Shown here: positions 37,901 to 44,566 of the stretch, in pieces
Numbering within the stretch: position 1 is the first letter of the stretch
Layout of the letters: every line of letters begins with the position of its first letter
Assembly (NCBI GenBank): GCA_905211265.1
Contig: CAJMAC010000007.1
Span: forward strand, 1-64,000
DNA length: 64,000 bases
Direction of reading: 5' to 3'
Origin: an uncultured Eubacteriales bacterium
GTDB taxonomy: Bacteria > Bacillota_I > Bacilli_A > RF39 > UBA660
Made by a program: the position numbers and the translations under genes
Notes under the pieces: model-generated
What the model was told of the DNA's origin: nothing
Seen by the model: only the letters and a program-made list of their open reading frames with translations
Databases searched by the model: none

Positions 37901-37993
37901 TTATTTAGTGAAGGAAGATATAAAGATAATTATATGAAAGATAATATATTTGCAGATAAAATATTAATAGGTATTGGCATAAAAAATGAGTAA
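34931..37993 (+). CDS. KAP-family P-loop NTPase with membrane segments
   Basis: This protein of about 1020 residues has Walker A GKWGIGKT near residue 43-50 and Walker B KVLIFIDDIDRCS, the KAP (Kidins220/PifA) signature. Two or three membrane helices are inserted between them (FLTITYIVSVIVILYI and LTLTLISFILPLFLV). The long C-terminal part is helical. KAP NTPases such as PifA exclude phages at the membrane. The frame opens at ATG 34862 without a ribosome site. A TTG at 34931 has GGGAGGTGAT at ideal spacing and is preferred. It is 115 bases after the previous gene without a terminator. Confidence 0.8.
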   Translation: MYYINDKVKEKFNNDDYFDGKEYVRKIKEAIKTKDIKSIGVYGKWGIGKTSIIKNAISELIEEGEYAENQIVEYNAWKYNEYDFMRDFLIVCSNKIEGEKTAKEREESYYSDSSEDRQLYVMLWKKLGTFIKKSWRVLLFLTITYIVSVIVILYINYLKPTLFDCADLLIPLTLTLISFILPLFLVSEITHKSISKKFSPEQFARDFEDIVKNKKVLIFIDDIDRCSYEEIKSTFDTLKTFILDESYNVKFIIPVDPNILFNSLEEQTYDYFSKIIDFPIEIKNYTKVKFEPLKEEILKEVNNDYKEIVSDGLYLASKFYIDTPRKMKKFANEFVNEIYNHSPKEIYDKGYMFAKLIILKNEFPNYYYNLIRNYNTVIEITKDEITNYKSKDYTESKKQKKGVVFSMRLLDFLSKTDSVDLYNFPMYENKISYSEYKIKAICEDPFVKNKFDDRVKIDLKENIVYLDYEFSENIIKPIINNKFLYSDPLKRVCFLFVEFKRQENSEIFNKYFEEIIDNFESLKQDCNLFVSEKINEENISHLNLKYIFECVEDYIDLLKEHNKNLLKDNLLIKILQLIQNNIDGSFQYVEDELLIFIQKFKELKNVDDPNMIKIIDKLLSNNFEKYYKELDWYLKFSSSAGKTCFVGNIIKLIENNIELDEELIEKYLDNRYFSINTNNYFDNVSNNIADILEKPSIYKCILSPLYNNLNSKDISFEKLENVINNTKYISNNEDINKLILRIVLEMKKSIGFDETKYKLILTNIGTEYEKSESISNPFKEFLEECNDDDRYILLGYNEETKIFNNFKVLKNYKLSFVNKDSLLFNILCNSYCKFEDFVVKTDLERHGLKLSSLKNEIKNIIKENIDNTIYLINDFSEEEINDIDFQLLNINEIKLEYIENKYLLTKIVNQLKMNVDNNIRNIKSNKENKELIKEEVDKLLLNANKLYAEIKYSDKTLWTKLKIINEYLALNELIDTYYIPKLKEYPNLIKLFSEGRYKDNYMKDNIFADKILIGIGIKNE

Positions 37994-38005
37994 CTGATAA
38001 ATTTT

Positions 38006-38025
38006 CACCCATCAGCTACCCATCA
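38006..38025. repeat. Degenerate arm-like repeats at the right of unit 2
   Basis: CACCCATCA (38006) and CTACCCATCA (38016) lie about 100 bases before att-like site 3, the same geometry as the arm pair of unit 1. The match to TAGGTACCCA is partial. Confidence 0.3.
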
Positions 38026-38124
38026 AATTAATATAAATTTATCAATTTTTGATTAAATTTTATTAAACTCTATATGAGTTATATGTCGATATTACGGGGA
38101 TTTTAAACAATCCTCTTTTTTTAA

Positions 38125-38321
38125 GCCCCCTGAAGGAGCCGGAAGGCTCCACTTTTTGTTTAAATTTAGAATACATATACTAAGCTTGTATTCTTTTTAT
38201 TCACTCTAAGCCTAAGGTCTTAGAGTGTTAGATTAAGCCTTTATGAAAGTCTTAATCTAATTGCATATGTTAACATTTATGTAGAAGATAACTAAATAAA
38301 TAATATCATTTCAAAAAATAA
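38125..38321. repeat. Att-like site 3 plus four-hairpin repeat, copy B
   Basis: This matches copy A throughout: CCCCCTGAA (38126-38134), stem GGAGCC/GGCTCC, terminator AGAATACA/TGTATTCT (38168-38198), CACTCTAAG-CCTAAGGT-CTTAGAGTG (38202-38227), TTAGATTAAG/CTTAATCTAA (38228-38260) and the GAAGATAACTAAATAA tail. Changes concentrate in loops and spacers. Confidence 0.8.
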
Positions 38322-38427
38322 TCAAAATATTTTGATTATGATATAATTAGTTATGTAAGAAATATTGAATTAGAGAATATTCTCTTTGTAAAAAAAGGTA
38401 TAAAAATAAGAAAGTGAGGAAAGACAG

Positions 38428-38874
38428 ATGAAAGAATTTAAACAATTAGGAGCTTATGGGTTAGTTATTCAAGATGGTAAAATTTTACTTATTAAAAAAT
38501 TTGGAGGTCCTTATGATGGAAAATTAGATTTACCAGGTGGAACAATAGAGTTCTGCGAAAGACCGGAAGAGGCTTTAAAAAGAGAATTGATGGAAGAAGT
38601 TGGTATAGAAGTAGTTGATTATCAATTATTTGATGCTGATTCTGTTGCCTTTGAATGGCAATTTAAAGAAGATATTTTAGTGAAGGTACATCATACTGGT
38701 ATTTTCTTTAAAGTTTCAAACTATAATAATGAAATTAAGAAAGAAGTAAAAGTAGATGAAGTAAATGATGATTCACTTGGCGCAAAATTTTTTGATATTG
38801 ATAAATTGTCTAAAAAAGAATTATCTACTATAGCCATAATGGAATTAGAAAAATTAGGGTATAAACTTAATTAA
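38428..38874 (+). CDS. Nudix hydrolase
   Basis: This 148-aa protein has a textbook Nudix box at residues 37-59 (GGTIEFCERPEEALKRELME then EVGIEV). The start follows GTGAGGAAAG. It is a single gene between intergenic repeats (copy B and repeat E), so it could be a cargo cassette of its own. The substrate is unknown; islands often carry such housekeeping-like passengers. Confidence 0.88.
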   Translation: MKEFKQLGAYGLVIQDGKILLIKKFGGPYDGKLDLPGGTIEFCERPEEALKRELMEEVGIEVVDYQLFDADSVAFEWQFKEDILVKVHHTGIFFKVSNYNNEIKKEVKVDEVNDDSLGAKFFDIDKLSKKELSTIAIMELEKLGYKLN

Positions 38875-38958
38875 AAAAATTTAATAAATTACATATTGTG
38901 CGTTTTCCTAAAAAGATAAAGAAAAAAGTAAAATAAATATTTATATTTTAACTTAATT

Positions 38959-38990
38959 AGAATACATATTACTAAACTTGTATTCTTTTT
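38959..38990 (+). terminator. Terminator of the AGAATACA family (repeat E)
   Basis: AGAATACA (38959-38966) and TGTATTCT (38979-38986) are followed by T residues. It is the same terminator as in copies A, B and D, here without the paired-hairpin part. Confidence 0.75.
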
Positions 38991-39089
38991 ATTATATTTG
39001 TTTAAATAATAATAAAATTTCGCACTCTACAAAAAATAGAGTAAAAATGTCAAAGTTTTATGTTAGAATATACTTGTGGGTGAGGAAAT

Positions 39090-39821
39090 ATGACTAATTT
39101 AGGAGAAAAAATTAAAAATATAAGAATTGCAAATAATCTCAAACAAAGTGAACTAGCTAAAATGCTCTTTGTTTCCGAAAAAACAATTTCAAGTTGGGAA
39201 AATAATAGAACAGTCCCAGATTTAAATATGATTTATAAAATATCAGACTATTTCAAAAAAAGTTTTTATTGTCTAATAAATGATGAACTTGATACAGAAA
39301 ACACAAATGAAATTGAAATAAAGTTAAAAGTTAATGAAGAAGAATATTCTAGAATACTAAATATAATAAAAAATAATTCAGTAAATAAAAGAAATGTTAA
39401 TCAAATTGATACTTATTACACTTTAACAAATAAAAAACTTAACCAAGAATGGCTAAGAATAAGAAATGAAAATGGTAAATATATATTTAATTATAAAAAG
39501 AAAATAGATAATTCACATTATGAAAAATATGATGTATTAATAGATAATTTTAATAATCTAAATATAATATTAAATACCTTAGGAAGTAAACAAATAGGAA
39601 CAATAAATAAGAATAGAACAATTTATATATATAAAGATAAATACGAATTTTCTTTTGATATAGTTAAAGATATAGGAATTTTTATTGAAATAGAATTAAT
39701 TAATAAAAGTAATGACTTTGAAAAAGATTTCTTTGATTTATTAAATTTATTAGAAGACTTAAAAATAGATTTAAATATAGTGGATAGAAAAAAATATATT
39801 GATTATTTAGAGGAAAAATAA
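39090..39821 (+). CDS. XRE helix-turn-helix fused to a CYTH-like domain
   Basis: This 243-aa protein has a Cro/CI helix-turn-helix in residues 5-60 (KQSELAKMLFVSEKTISSWE). Residues 72-240 begin with NEIEIKLKVN, the ExExK start of the CYTH superfamily (CyaB adenylate cyclase and thiamine triphosphatase). Charged strands follow (QEWLRIRNENGKYIFNYKKK, FSFDIVKDIGIFIEIEL), as in the CYTH tunnel. CYTH domains bind or hydrolyse triphosphates or nucleotides, so this may be a regulator that reads such a ligand. It is two bases from the next gene. The fusion is unusual in my knowledge. Confidence 0.75.
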   Translation: MTNLGEKIKNIRIANNLKQSELAKMLFVSEKTISSWENNRTVPDLNMIYKISDYFKKSFYCLINDELDTENTNEIEIKLKVNEEEYSRILNIIKNNSVNKRNVNQIDTYYTLTNKKLNQEWLRIRNENGKYIFNYKKKIDNSHYEKYDVLIDNFNNLNIILNTLGSKQIGTINKNRTIYIYKDKYEFSFDIVKDIGIFIEIELINKSNDFEKDFFDLLNLLEDLKIDLNIVDRKKYIDYLEEK

Positions 39822-39823
39822 TT

Positions 39824-40450
39824 ATGAAAAAAACAGAATTAATTAAATTAAAAAAATTATTACAACAAGAAATTATTAAAAGAAATAAAATAAATACTCT
39901 ACTATCTAATGAATTAATCCAAGAATTTAAATCATTAACAAATTTAAATATCAATGAATTACAATTAAATGACAATTGGACTATACTAGAAGAAATTCTA
40001 AATAATTTTCAAATAACCGAGTCTAATGGAATTCTTGTATGTACTGGAAGTTACTTAGTTTGTTGTAATATCTATTATCAAGAAACAGAATATTACACAA
40101 AAGAATCGTCATTTAATAATCCCAATATAGAGTATCAAATATTTGAAGACATAGAAACGAGAAAAATGTATGTTGCTTATACAGAAAAATATATCAAAGA
40201 TAAAATAGAAGAACAAAAAAAGTATTACAATATAGAAGATATAACTCCAAGTGAATTTTGTTATAAGAAATATGGAAGATACCTAGTTAGTGACTTAATA
40301 AAAAAATATATAGTACTAAATCCTTATAATTCTTCTGAAAATAGAAATGGATTTAATGATGTTCAAAAGGATTTCTTTATAACTGCAATAGAAAAAGGTC
40401 AACCTAAAGCAAAACAATTAGTATTAAATAAATATCCAAAATTAAAATAA
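39824..40450 (+). CDS. 208-aa protein of unknown function
   Basis: This is a soluble, helix-rich protein with no signal peptide. It has a Cys/Tyr-rich centre (GSYLVCCNIYYQETEYY) and a conserved-looking end (FFITAIEKGQPKAKQLVLNK). It follows the XRE-CYTH gene by two bases and must be co-translated, so it may be its effector or partner. No family is recognised. Confidence 0.5.
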   Translation: MKKTELIKLKKLLQQEIIKRNKINTLLSNELIQEFKSLTNLNINELQLNDNWTILEEILNNFQITESNGILVCTGSYLVCCNIYYQETEYYTKESSFNNPNIEYQIFEDIETRKMYVAYTEKYIKDKIEEQKKYYNIEDITPSEFCYKKYGRYLVSDLIKKYIVLNPYNSSENRNGFNDVQKDFFITAIEKGQPKAKQLVLNKYPKLK

Positions 40451-40473
40451 TTAAATAAAGGAGAGTGAGTAAA

Positions 40474-40914
40474 ATGGATATAATACCTAACGGAACAGAA
40501 GTATTAATATTTGAGTATATTAGAGAATGGGGACCAAGGCAAGATGATGAAAATTATATTAGTAAAGGTATAATTAAATCAAGTAAACAATCTGAAGACT
40601 TATCTTATCATGGAAGTCCATGGTATGAACAAATATATGAAGTATTAGGAGAAGACGGAAAAGAATATACTGGTACTTATGGTATAGGATCAGTATTTAA
40701 TGGAAATATGTTTTTTAGAACAAAAGAACATCAAATTTATGTCTTAAATCTTAAAATTAGTGACAATGAAGAAAAAATATTAAAACTAAAAGAAAAAAAT
40801 GATGAATATTTAAAGAAAATTGCAATATTAAAAAATGAATTAAAACAACAAAGTCAAAATGAACCAGTAAAAACAAAGAAATTAACTTTATCAAAAAATG
40901 AAAATAATAAATAA
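40474..40914 (+). CDS. 146-aa protein, SH3-like N-terminus and coiled-coil tail
   Basis: The start at 40474 has GGAGAGTGAG upstream; a GTG within that site is rejected. The first 90 residues look beta-rich (NGTEVLIFEYIREWGPRQDD, EVLGEDGKEYTGTYGIGSVF). The remainder is a Lys/Glu coiled coil ending in a basic tail. It is 23 bases after the previous ORF and third in the XRE-CYTH operon. The function is unknown. Confidence 0.5.
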   Translation: MDIIPNGTEVLIFEYIREWGPRQDDENYISKGIIKSSKQSEDLSYHGSPWYEQIYEVLGEDGKEYTGTYGIGSVFNGNMFFRTKEHQIYVLNLKISDNEEKILKLKEKNDEYLKKIAILKNELKQQSQNEPVKTKKLTLSKNENNK

Positions 40915-40916
40915 TA

Positions 40917-41057
40917 TAACTAGAATACATAAATTAAAGTAATTTTTTTCTTATGTTCACTCTAAGCCTAAAGTCTTAGAGTGTTAGATTAAGCCTTTAT
41001 GAAAGTCTTAATCTAATTGCCTATGTTAATATTATATGAAAGATAACTAAATAATAA
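40917..41057. repeat. Paired-hairpin repeat, copy C
   Basis: A decayed TAGAATACAT start is followed by CACTCTAAG-CCTAAAGT-CTTAGAGTG (40958-40983), TTAGATTAAG/CTTAATCTAA (40984-41016) and the AAGATAACTAAATAAT tail. It lacks the CCCCCTGAA hairpin. Its loop differs from copies A and B by one base. Confidence 0.75.
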
Positions 41058-41137
41058 TTTTAAAGTGCAAATATGTAACTTTTAAAGTGCAAAAATTGCA
41101 CTTTAAAATTGATAAAATAAATAAAATATGCTATAAT
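41058..41137 (+). promoter_or_regulatory. Operator array and promoter of the Fic gene
   Basis: TTTTAAAGTGCAA occurs at 41058-41070 and 41080-41092. Its reverse complement follows at 41096-41108, giving a perfect 13-bp inverted repeat with 3-base spacer plus one extra half site. The promoter TTGATA (41109-41114) and TATAAT (41132-41137, spacer 17, extended TGC) abuts it. Strong autorepression is likely. Confidence 0.8.
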
Positions 41138-41162
41138 ATTTATAGTTAGGAGAATTATTTTT

Positions 41163-42215
41163 ATGAAAGAAAAATGGAATTTAGAATTATCTAAATATAT
41201 AAAGCAAGGTGAACCTACGCAAGTAGAAAAAACAAGAAACTGGGAAACAGCCATAGGACTTCAAGAAGTAGATGGTTTGAAGCCATCAAAATATTTAGTT
41301 GAAACAGCAAAAGAACATATTGAAGGAAAAATTGAACTAGAAGAAGTTAAAGAAAGAATTAATAATTACTATAAAGTTTTAAATGATAGAAAGTCAGAAG
41401 AAAAAGAAGATAGTGAAGAAGCAGACAAAGTATCAGTAAGAATAACAGAAGTATTAAGTGATAAATCATTTAGTTTTAATCCAACTGAATTAATAAGTAT
41501 TCATAAAAAATTATTTACTGGAGTATATAAACATGCTGGTATTATAAGAAATTATAATTTTACAAAAAATGAATGGATTTTAAATGAAGATACAGTTACA
41601 TATGCTTCTTATGAAACTATTATGTCAACATTAGATTATGATTTTGAACAAGAAAAAAACTTTTCTTACAAAGATTTATCACTTGACGAATCAATAAAAC
41701 ATTTATGTAGATTTACTTCGAATATATGGCAAGTACATCCTTTTTGTGAAGGCAATACTAGAACAACAGCAGTTTTTATTATCAAATACTTAAAAACATT
41801 TGGTTTTAATATTAATAATACTGTATTTGCAAATAACTCATGGTATTTTAGAAATGCATTAGTTAGAGCAAATTATAAAAACTTTGAAAAGAATATTTTT
41901 GAAGACATAAGTTATTTAGAAAAATTCTTTTATAACCTTTTGTCAAATACAAATTATGATTTAAAAAATAGATATACCCACATTGACTATATCCAAGATA
42001 CATCAAACAAAGATTTAAAAAATAAAGACTATACATTAGAAGAACAAGCTATATTAAATTTAATTAAAGAAAATTCTTTTATTAAACAAGAAGAAATAGC
42101 ACAAATTATTGGTAAATCAATAAGAACTGTAAAAACTAAAATGACTGAAATGCAAGAAAAAGGAATAATAACAAGAAAAAACGGAAAGAAAACAGGAGAA
42201 TGGCAGATTTTATAA
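41163..42215 (+). CDS. Fic-family AMP transferase with N-terminal antitoxin-like helix and C-terminal winged helix
   Basis: This 350-aa protein contains the Fic active site VHPFCEGNTRTTAVF (catalytic His near residue 194) and the N-terminal Fic-domain segment IHKKLFTGVYKHAGIIRNYN. The first 65 residues (GLQEVDGLKPSKYLVETA, HIEGKIELEEVKERI) resemble the VbhA-type antitoxin fold, though the canonical S/T-xxx-E-G inhibitory motif is not clean. Residues 290-350 form a winged helix (IKQEEIAQIIGKSIRTVKT) likely to bind the operator upstream. Fic enzymes AMPylate target proteins such as topoisomerases. The start has AGGAGA upstream. Confidence 0.88.
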   Translation: MKEKWNLELSKYIKQGEPTQVEKTRNWETAIGLQEVDGLKPSKYLVETAKEHIEGKIELEEVKERINNYYKVLNDRKSEEKEDSEEADKVSVRITEVLSDKSFSFNPTELISIHKKLFTGVYKHAGIIRNYNFTKNEWILNEDTVTYASYETIMSTLDYDFEQEKNFSYKDLSLDESIKHLCRFTSNIWQVHPFCEGNTRTTAVFIIKYLKTFGFNINNTVFANNSWYFRNALVRANYKNFEKNIFEDISYLEKFFYNLLSNTNYDLKNRYTHIDYIQDTSNKDLKNKDYTLEEQAILNLIKENSFIKQEEIAQIIGKSIRTVKTKMTEMQEKGIITRKNGKKTGEWQIL

Positions 42216-42300
42216 TATAACTAGAATACATGTACTAAGCTTGTATTCTTTTTATTATGTAATAGTTTTAATCTAATTGCCTGTGTTTTAATTTATATAA
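42216..42300. repeat. Terminator and decayed repeat, copy D
   Basis: AGAATACA (42223-42230) and TGTATTCT (42242-42249) with a T-run terminate the Fic transcript. Then only the 3' half of the TTAGATTAAG hairpin remains (TTTTAATCTAATTGCC). Confidence 0.6.
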
Positions 42301-42417
42301 TTGAAATTTTAAACTAGTAAATTTTGAAAGTTTATAAAACATTGTAAAAACTTTAAAAAATAGTTTGCTATTTAAAAACAAAATGTTATAATGTTTTTGT
42401 AAAAGGAGATTATAAAA

Positions 42418-42498
42418 TGTATAATGATTTAGGAAAAAAGTTAAAAATATTAAGAAAAAGAAGAAGTATAAAACAAGATGATTTGATGTTAGTATAGA
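42418..42498 (+). pseudogene. Truncated XRE regulator remnant
   Basis: The 26-aa frame MYNDLGKKLKILRKRRSIKQ then DDLM matches the first half of a Cro/CI helix-turn-helix and then stops. It has an AAAGGAG site, so the truncation is in the coding part. A short 29-aa frame with a good ribosome site (42577-42666) follows and may be another remnant. Confidence 0.6.
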
Positions 42499-42668
42499 TA
42501 TATAGATATTTTTAATTAAAATATTTACAAGTGTATATAAAAAATGTTAGAATAAATTATAGGAAGGAAGTGTATTATGAAAACAAAATTACAAGAACAA
42601 ATTGTTCTTAAACCAATTAAAGATTTAATTAGAAATAATATAGAAATAAATTTATGGGGGATATAATT

Positions 42669-43304
42669 ATGAATTTATATGAAAGAAATCAAAAACAAAG
42701 AACATTTTTTAATGAAAAGATAGATACTTATGATGATGTACATGCTACATACATGGATACTAAAAAAACATTAGGAGATAGTCTAGATAAAGATACTAAA
42801 AAAATACTAGACTTAGGAGCAGGAACAGGACTAGAATTAATTCATGTATTTGAATTATTTCCAAGTGCTGAAGTCACAGTCATAGATATTACCGAAAATA
42901 TGCTTGAAGAATTAAAGAAAAGAAACTTTGCAGATCATGTAACAACTATATGTGGAGATTTCTTTGAAGTTGAATTTGGAGATAATTATGATGCAGTTAT
43001 ATCTACATCAGCTCTTCATCATTTCAAAACTGAAGAAAAGATTAAACTATATAAAAAGATTTATGATTGTTTAAAAGAAAATGGTCAATTCATTAATTGT
43101 GATAAAATCGCCTTAACACAGGAAATAGAAGATGAACAGTTATATGAATTAGAGTATAATATAGAAAATCATAAACATATAGATACACCACTTACAGTTG
43201 AACATGAAATAGAAATATTAAAAAGGGGTGGTTTTGAAGATATAACTTCAAGCAATGTTGATAAAGATGATTATAGTCTTATTAAGGCTAGAAAAATCAA
43301 ATAA
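42669..43304 (+). CDS. Class I SAM-dependent methyltransferase
   Basis: This 211-aa protein has motif I ILDLGAGTGLELI near residue 45, motif II VTVIDITENMLEEL, and a post-I/IV region DAVISTSALHHF. That pattern is typical of small-molecule methyltransferases of the Methyltransf_25 type. The start at 42669 follows GGGGGAT; the ATG at 42654 is less well placed. Its neighbours are remnants, so no pathway can be inferred. Confidence 0.82.
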   Translation: MNLYERNQKQRTFFNEKIDTYDDVHATYMDTKKTLGDSLDKDTKKILDLGAGTGLELIHVFELFPSAEVTVIDITENMLEELKKRNFADHVTTICGDFFEVEFGDNYDAVISTSALHHFKTEEKIKLYKKIYDCLKENGQFINCDKIALTQEIEDEQLYELEYNIENHKHIDTPLTVEHEIEILKRGGFEDITSSNVDKDDYSLIKARKIK

Positions 43305-43429
43305 TTTTAGATAAGTTATTAGATAAGTTGTTGGATAAAAACTTGCAATATTTCAATAAAAAAATATTAAATTAAAATAAAAAATACCAATTTAAAAGGA
43401 AAAAATTACTTAGTTGTTTTAAAATTTTA
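43305..43429. other. Short gap with no recognisable gene
   Basis: The stretch is AT-rich and contains a tandem-like AGATAAGTTATT/AGATAAGTTGTT. Nothing coding is supported. Confidence 0.4.
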
Positions 43430-43474
43430 CCTTGTGGCTCTAGCAAGAAATATAAGAAGTGTTGCGGAAAATAA
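43430..43474 (+). pseudogene. SEC-C motif remnant
   Basis: The frame reads PCGSSKKYKKCCGK then stop, the C-terminal zinc-binding SEC-C motif found at the end of SecA and of many small proteins. The upstream part of the frame does not read sensibly, so only the tail of a gene survives. Confidence 0.6.
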
Positions 43475-43545
43475 GTAAAAATATTAAAAAAATGCTAACA
43501 AGAAATAATTTGTTGGCATTTTTAAATTTAAAAATAAAGTTTTTA

Positions 43546-43900
43546 ATGGAAGGAAATAACAATAATATTGTAATTTATCAAGCTGATGATGGAATGACAA
43601 AAATAGATGTAAAAATTGAAGATGAAACATTATGGTTATCACAACAACATATGGCTGATTTATATGATACTACTAAATAAAATATAAGTTTGCATATTAA
43701 AAATATCTTTGATTAAGAAGAATTAGCAGTAAATTCAACATGTCAAAATTTCCGACAAGTTCAAAAATAAGAAAATAGAATGGTTAATAGAGAAATTCCA
43801 TATTACAACTTAGATATGATTATATCTTTAGGATATAGAATAAAATTAAAAGTTGCTACTAATTTTAGAAGATGTGGATATATCCTACAAGTATCGTAAT
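43546..43900 (+). pseudogene. RhuM-family gene remnant
   Basis: Residues NNIVIYQADDGMTKIDVK then ETLWLSQQHMADLYDTTK match the N-terminus of RhuM/Fic-associated proteins. After a stop at 43678, NISLHIKNIFD continues in the same family register, and a later frame reads YYNLDMIISLGYRIK. Several stops and a frame change show the gene is dead. Its presence marks former toxin-like or phage-related cargo. Confidence 0.75.
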
Positions 43901-44054
43901 CTATTTATAAAATTTAAAATATTACACTTTTTAGTATTATAACAACATCTATACTTTTAGTACAAGAATGATTGACAGAATTAATGATAAATGTTATATT
44001 ATCATTAGATTTGTCAAAAGCAATGTTTGAACTACAAATATGGAGGAATAATAA

Positions 44055-44417
44055 ATGAAAAAAGGTAGTGTATTATTTTTATCTATTACTTTAATATGCA
44101 TAGCAGTAATTGTAGTATTAATAAGATGGTTAATAGAAACTTACTATATATACATAGTATTAATTATAGCTTTTTCTATTATGATAATTAAATATTCCAT
44201 TGAAAAAGAAAAAGAAGAAAATAAAGAAGAAATAAGTAAAACGTATATACCAAAAGATATCAATACTAAAAAGAACAAGAAAAAAGAGGAAAATATAGAT
44301 AATTATGATTTAGAAGATTGGCAAAAAGAATTAGTTAATGATGGAAGTTATGAACCATATAACTTTGAAGAAGAAGAACTAGAAGATGATGATTATTATT
44401 CAGAAGATGATGATTAA
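44055..44417 (+). CDS. 120-aa membrane protein with acidic tail
   Basis: Two hydrophobic helices (residues 5-25 and 30-48) are followed by a charged region ending in a run of Asp and Glu. The start has TGGAGG at good spacing, and a clear terminator follows. The layout is similar to the protein at 47644, although the sequences differ. The function is unknown. Confidence 0.6.
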   Translation: MKKGSVLFLSITLICIAVIVVLIRWLIETYYIYIVLIIAFSIMIIKYSIEKEKEENKEEISKTYIPKDINTKKNKKKEENIDNYDLEDWQKELVNDGSYEPYNFEEEELEDDDYYSEDDD

Positions 44418-44422
44418 GTAAT

Positions 44423-44469
44423 AAAAGAGTAAAATAAATATAACTTTATTATATGTTTTACTCTTTTTA
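44423..44469 (+). terminator. Intrinsic terminator
   Basis: AAAAGAGTAAAA (44423-44434) pairs perfectly with TTTTACTCTTTT (44456-44467) and is followed by more T. Confidence 0.75.
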
Positions 44470-44566
44470 TAATTAGTCATTTCTTAAAAAATAAGTAAAA
44501 AGTTATGATATAATAGTTTTATGTAATATAAATATATTTACTTAATAATTAATGGAGGTAGTTATT

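Larger units (their letters stand above)
27594..38134. mobile_element. Unit 2: att-flanked defence block without its own integrase
   Basis: The block is delimited by nearly identical CCCCCTGAA-hairpin sites at 27595 and 38126, 10.5 kb apart. Degenerate arm-like repeats (CACCCATCA, CTACCCATCA) lie at 38006-38025, 100-120 bases before the right site, as in unit 1. It contains a restriction-modification pair, a GHKL operon and a KAP NTPase, with no recombinase. The arrangement suggests a cis-mobilisable element that could use the neighbouring integrase. Confidence 0.5.

Noticed and set aside
27594..38321. Repeated hairpin arrays considered as a CRISPR array
   Set aside because: The copies are kilobases apart, with no regular short repeat-spacer pattern and no cas gene nearby.
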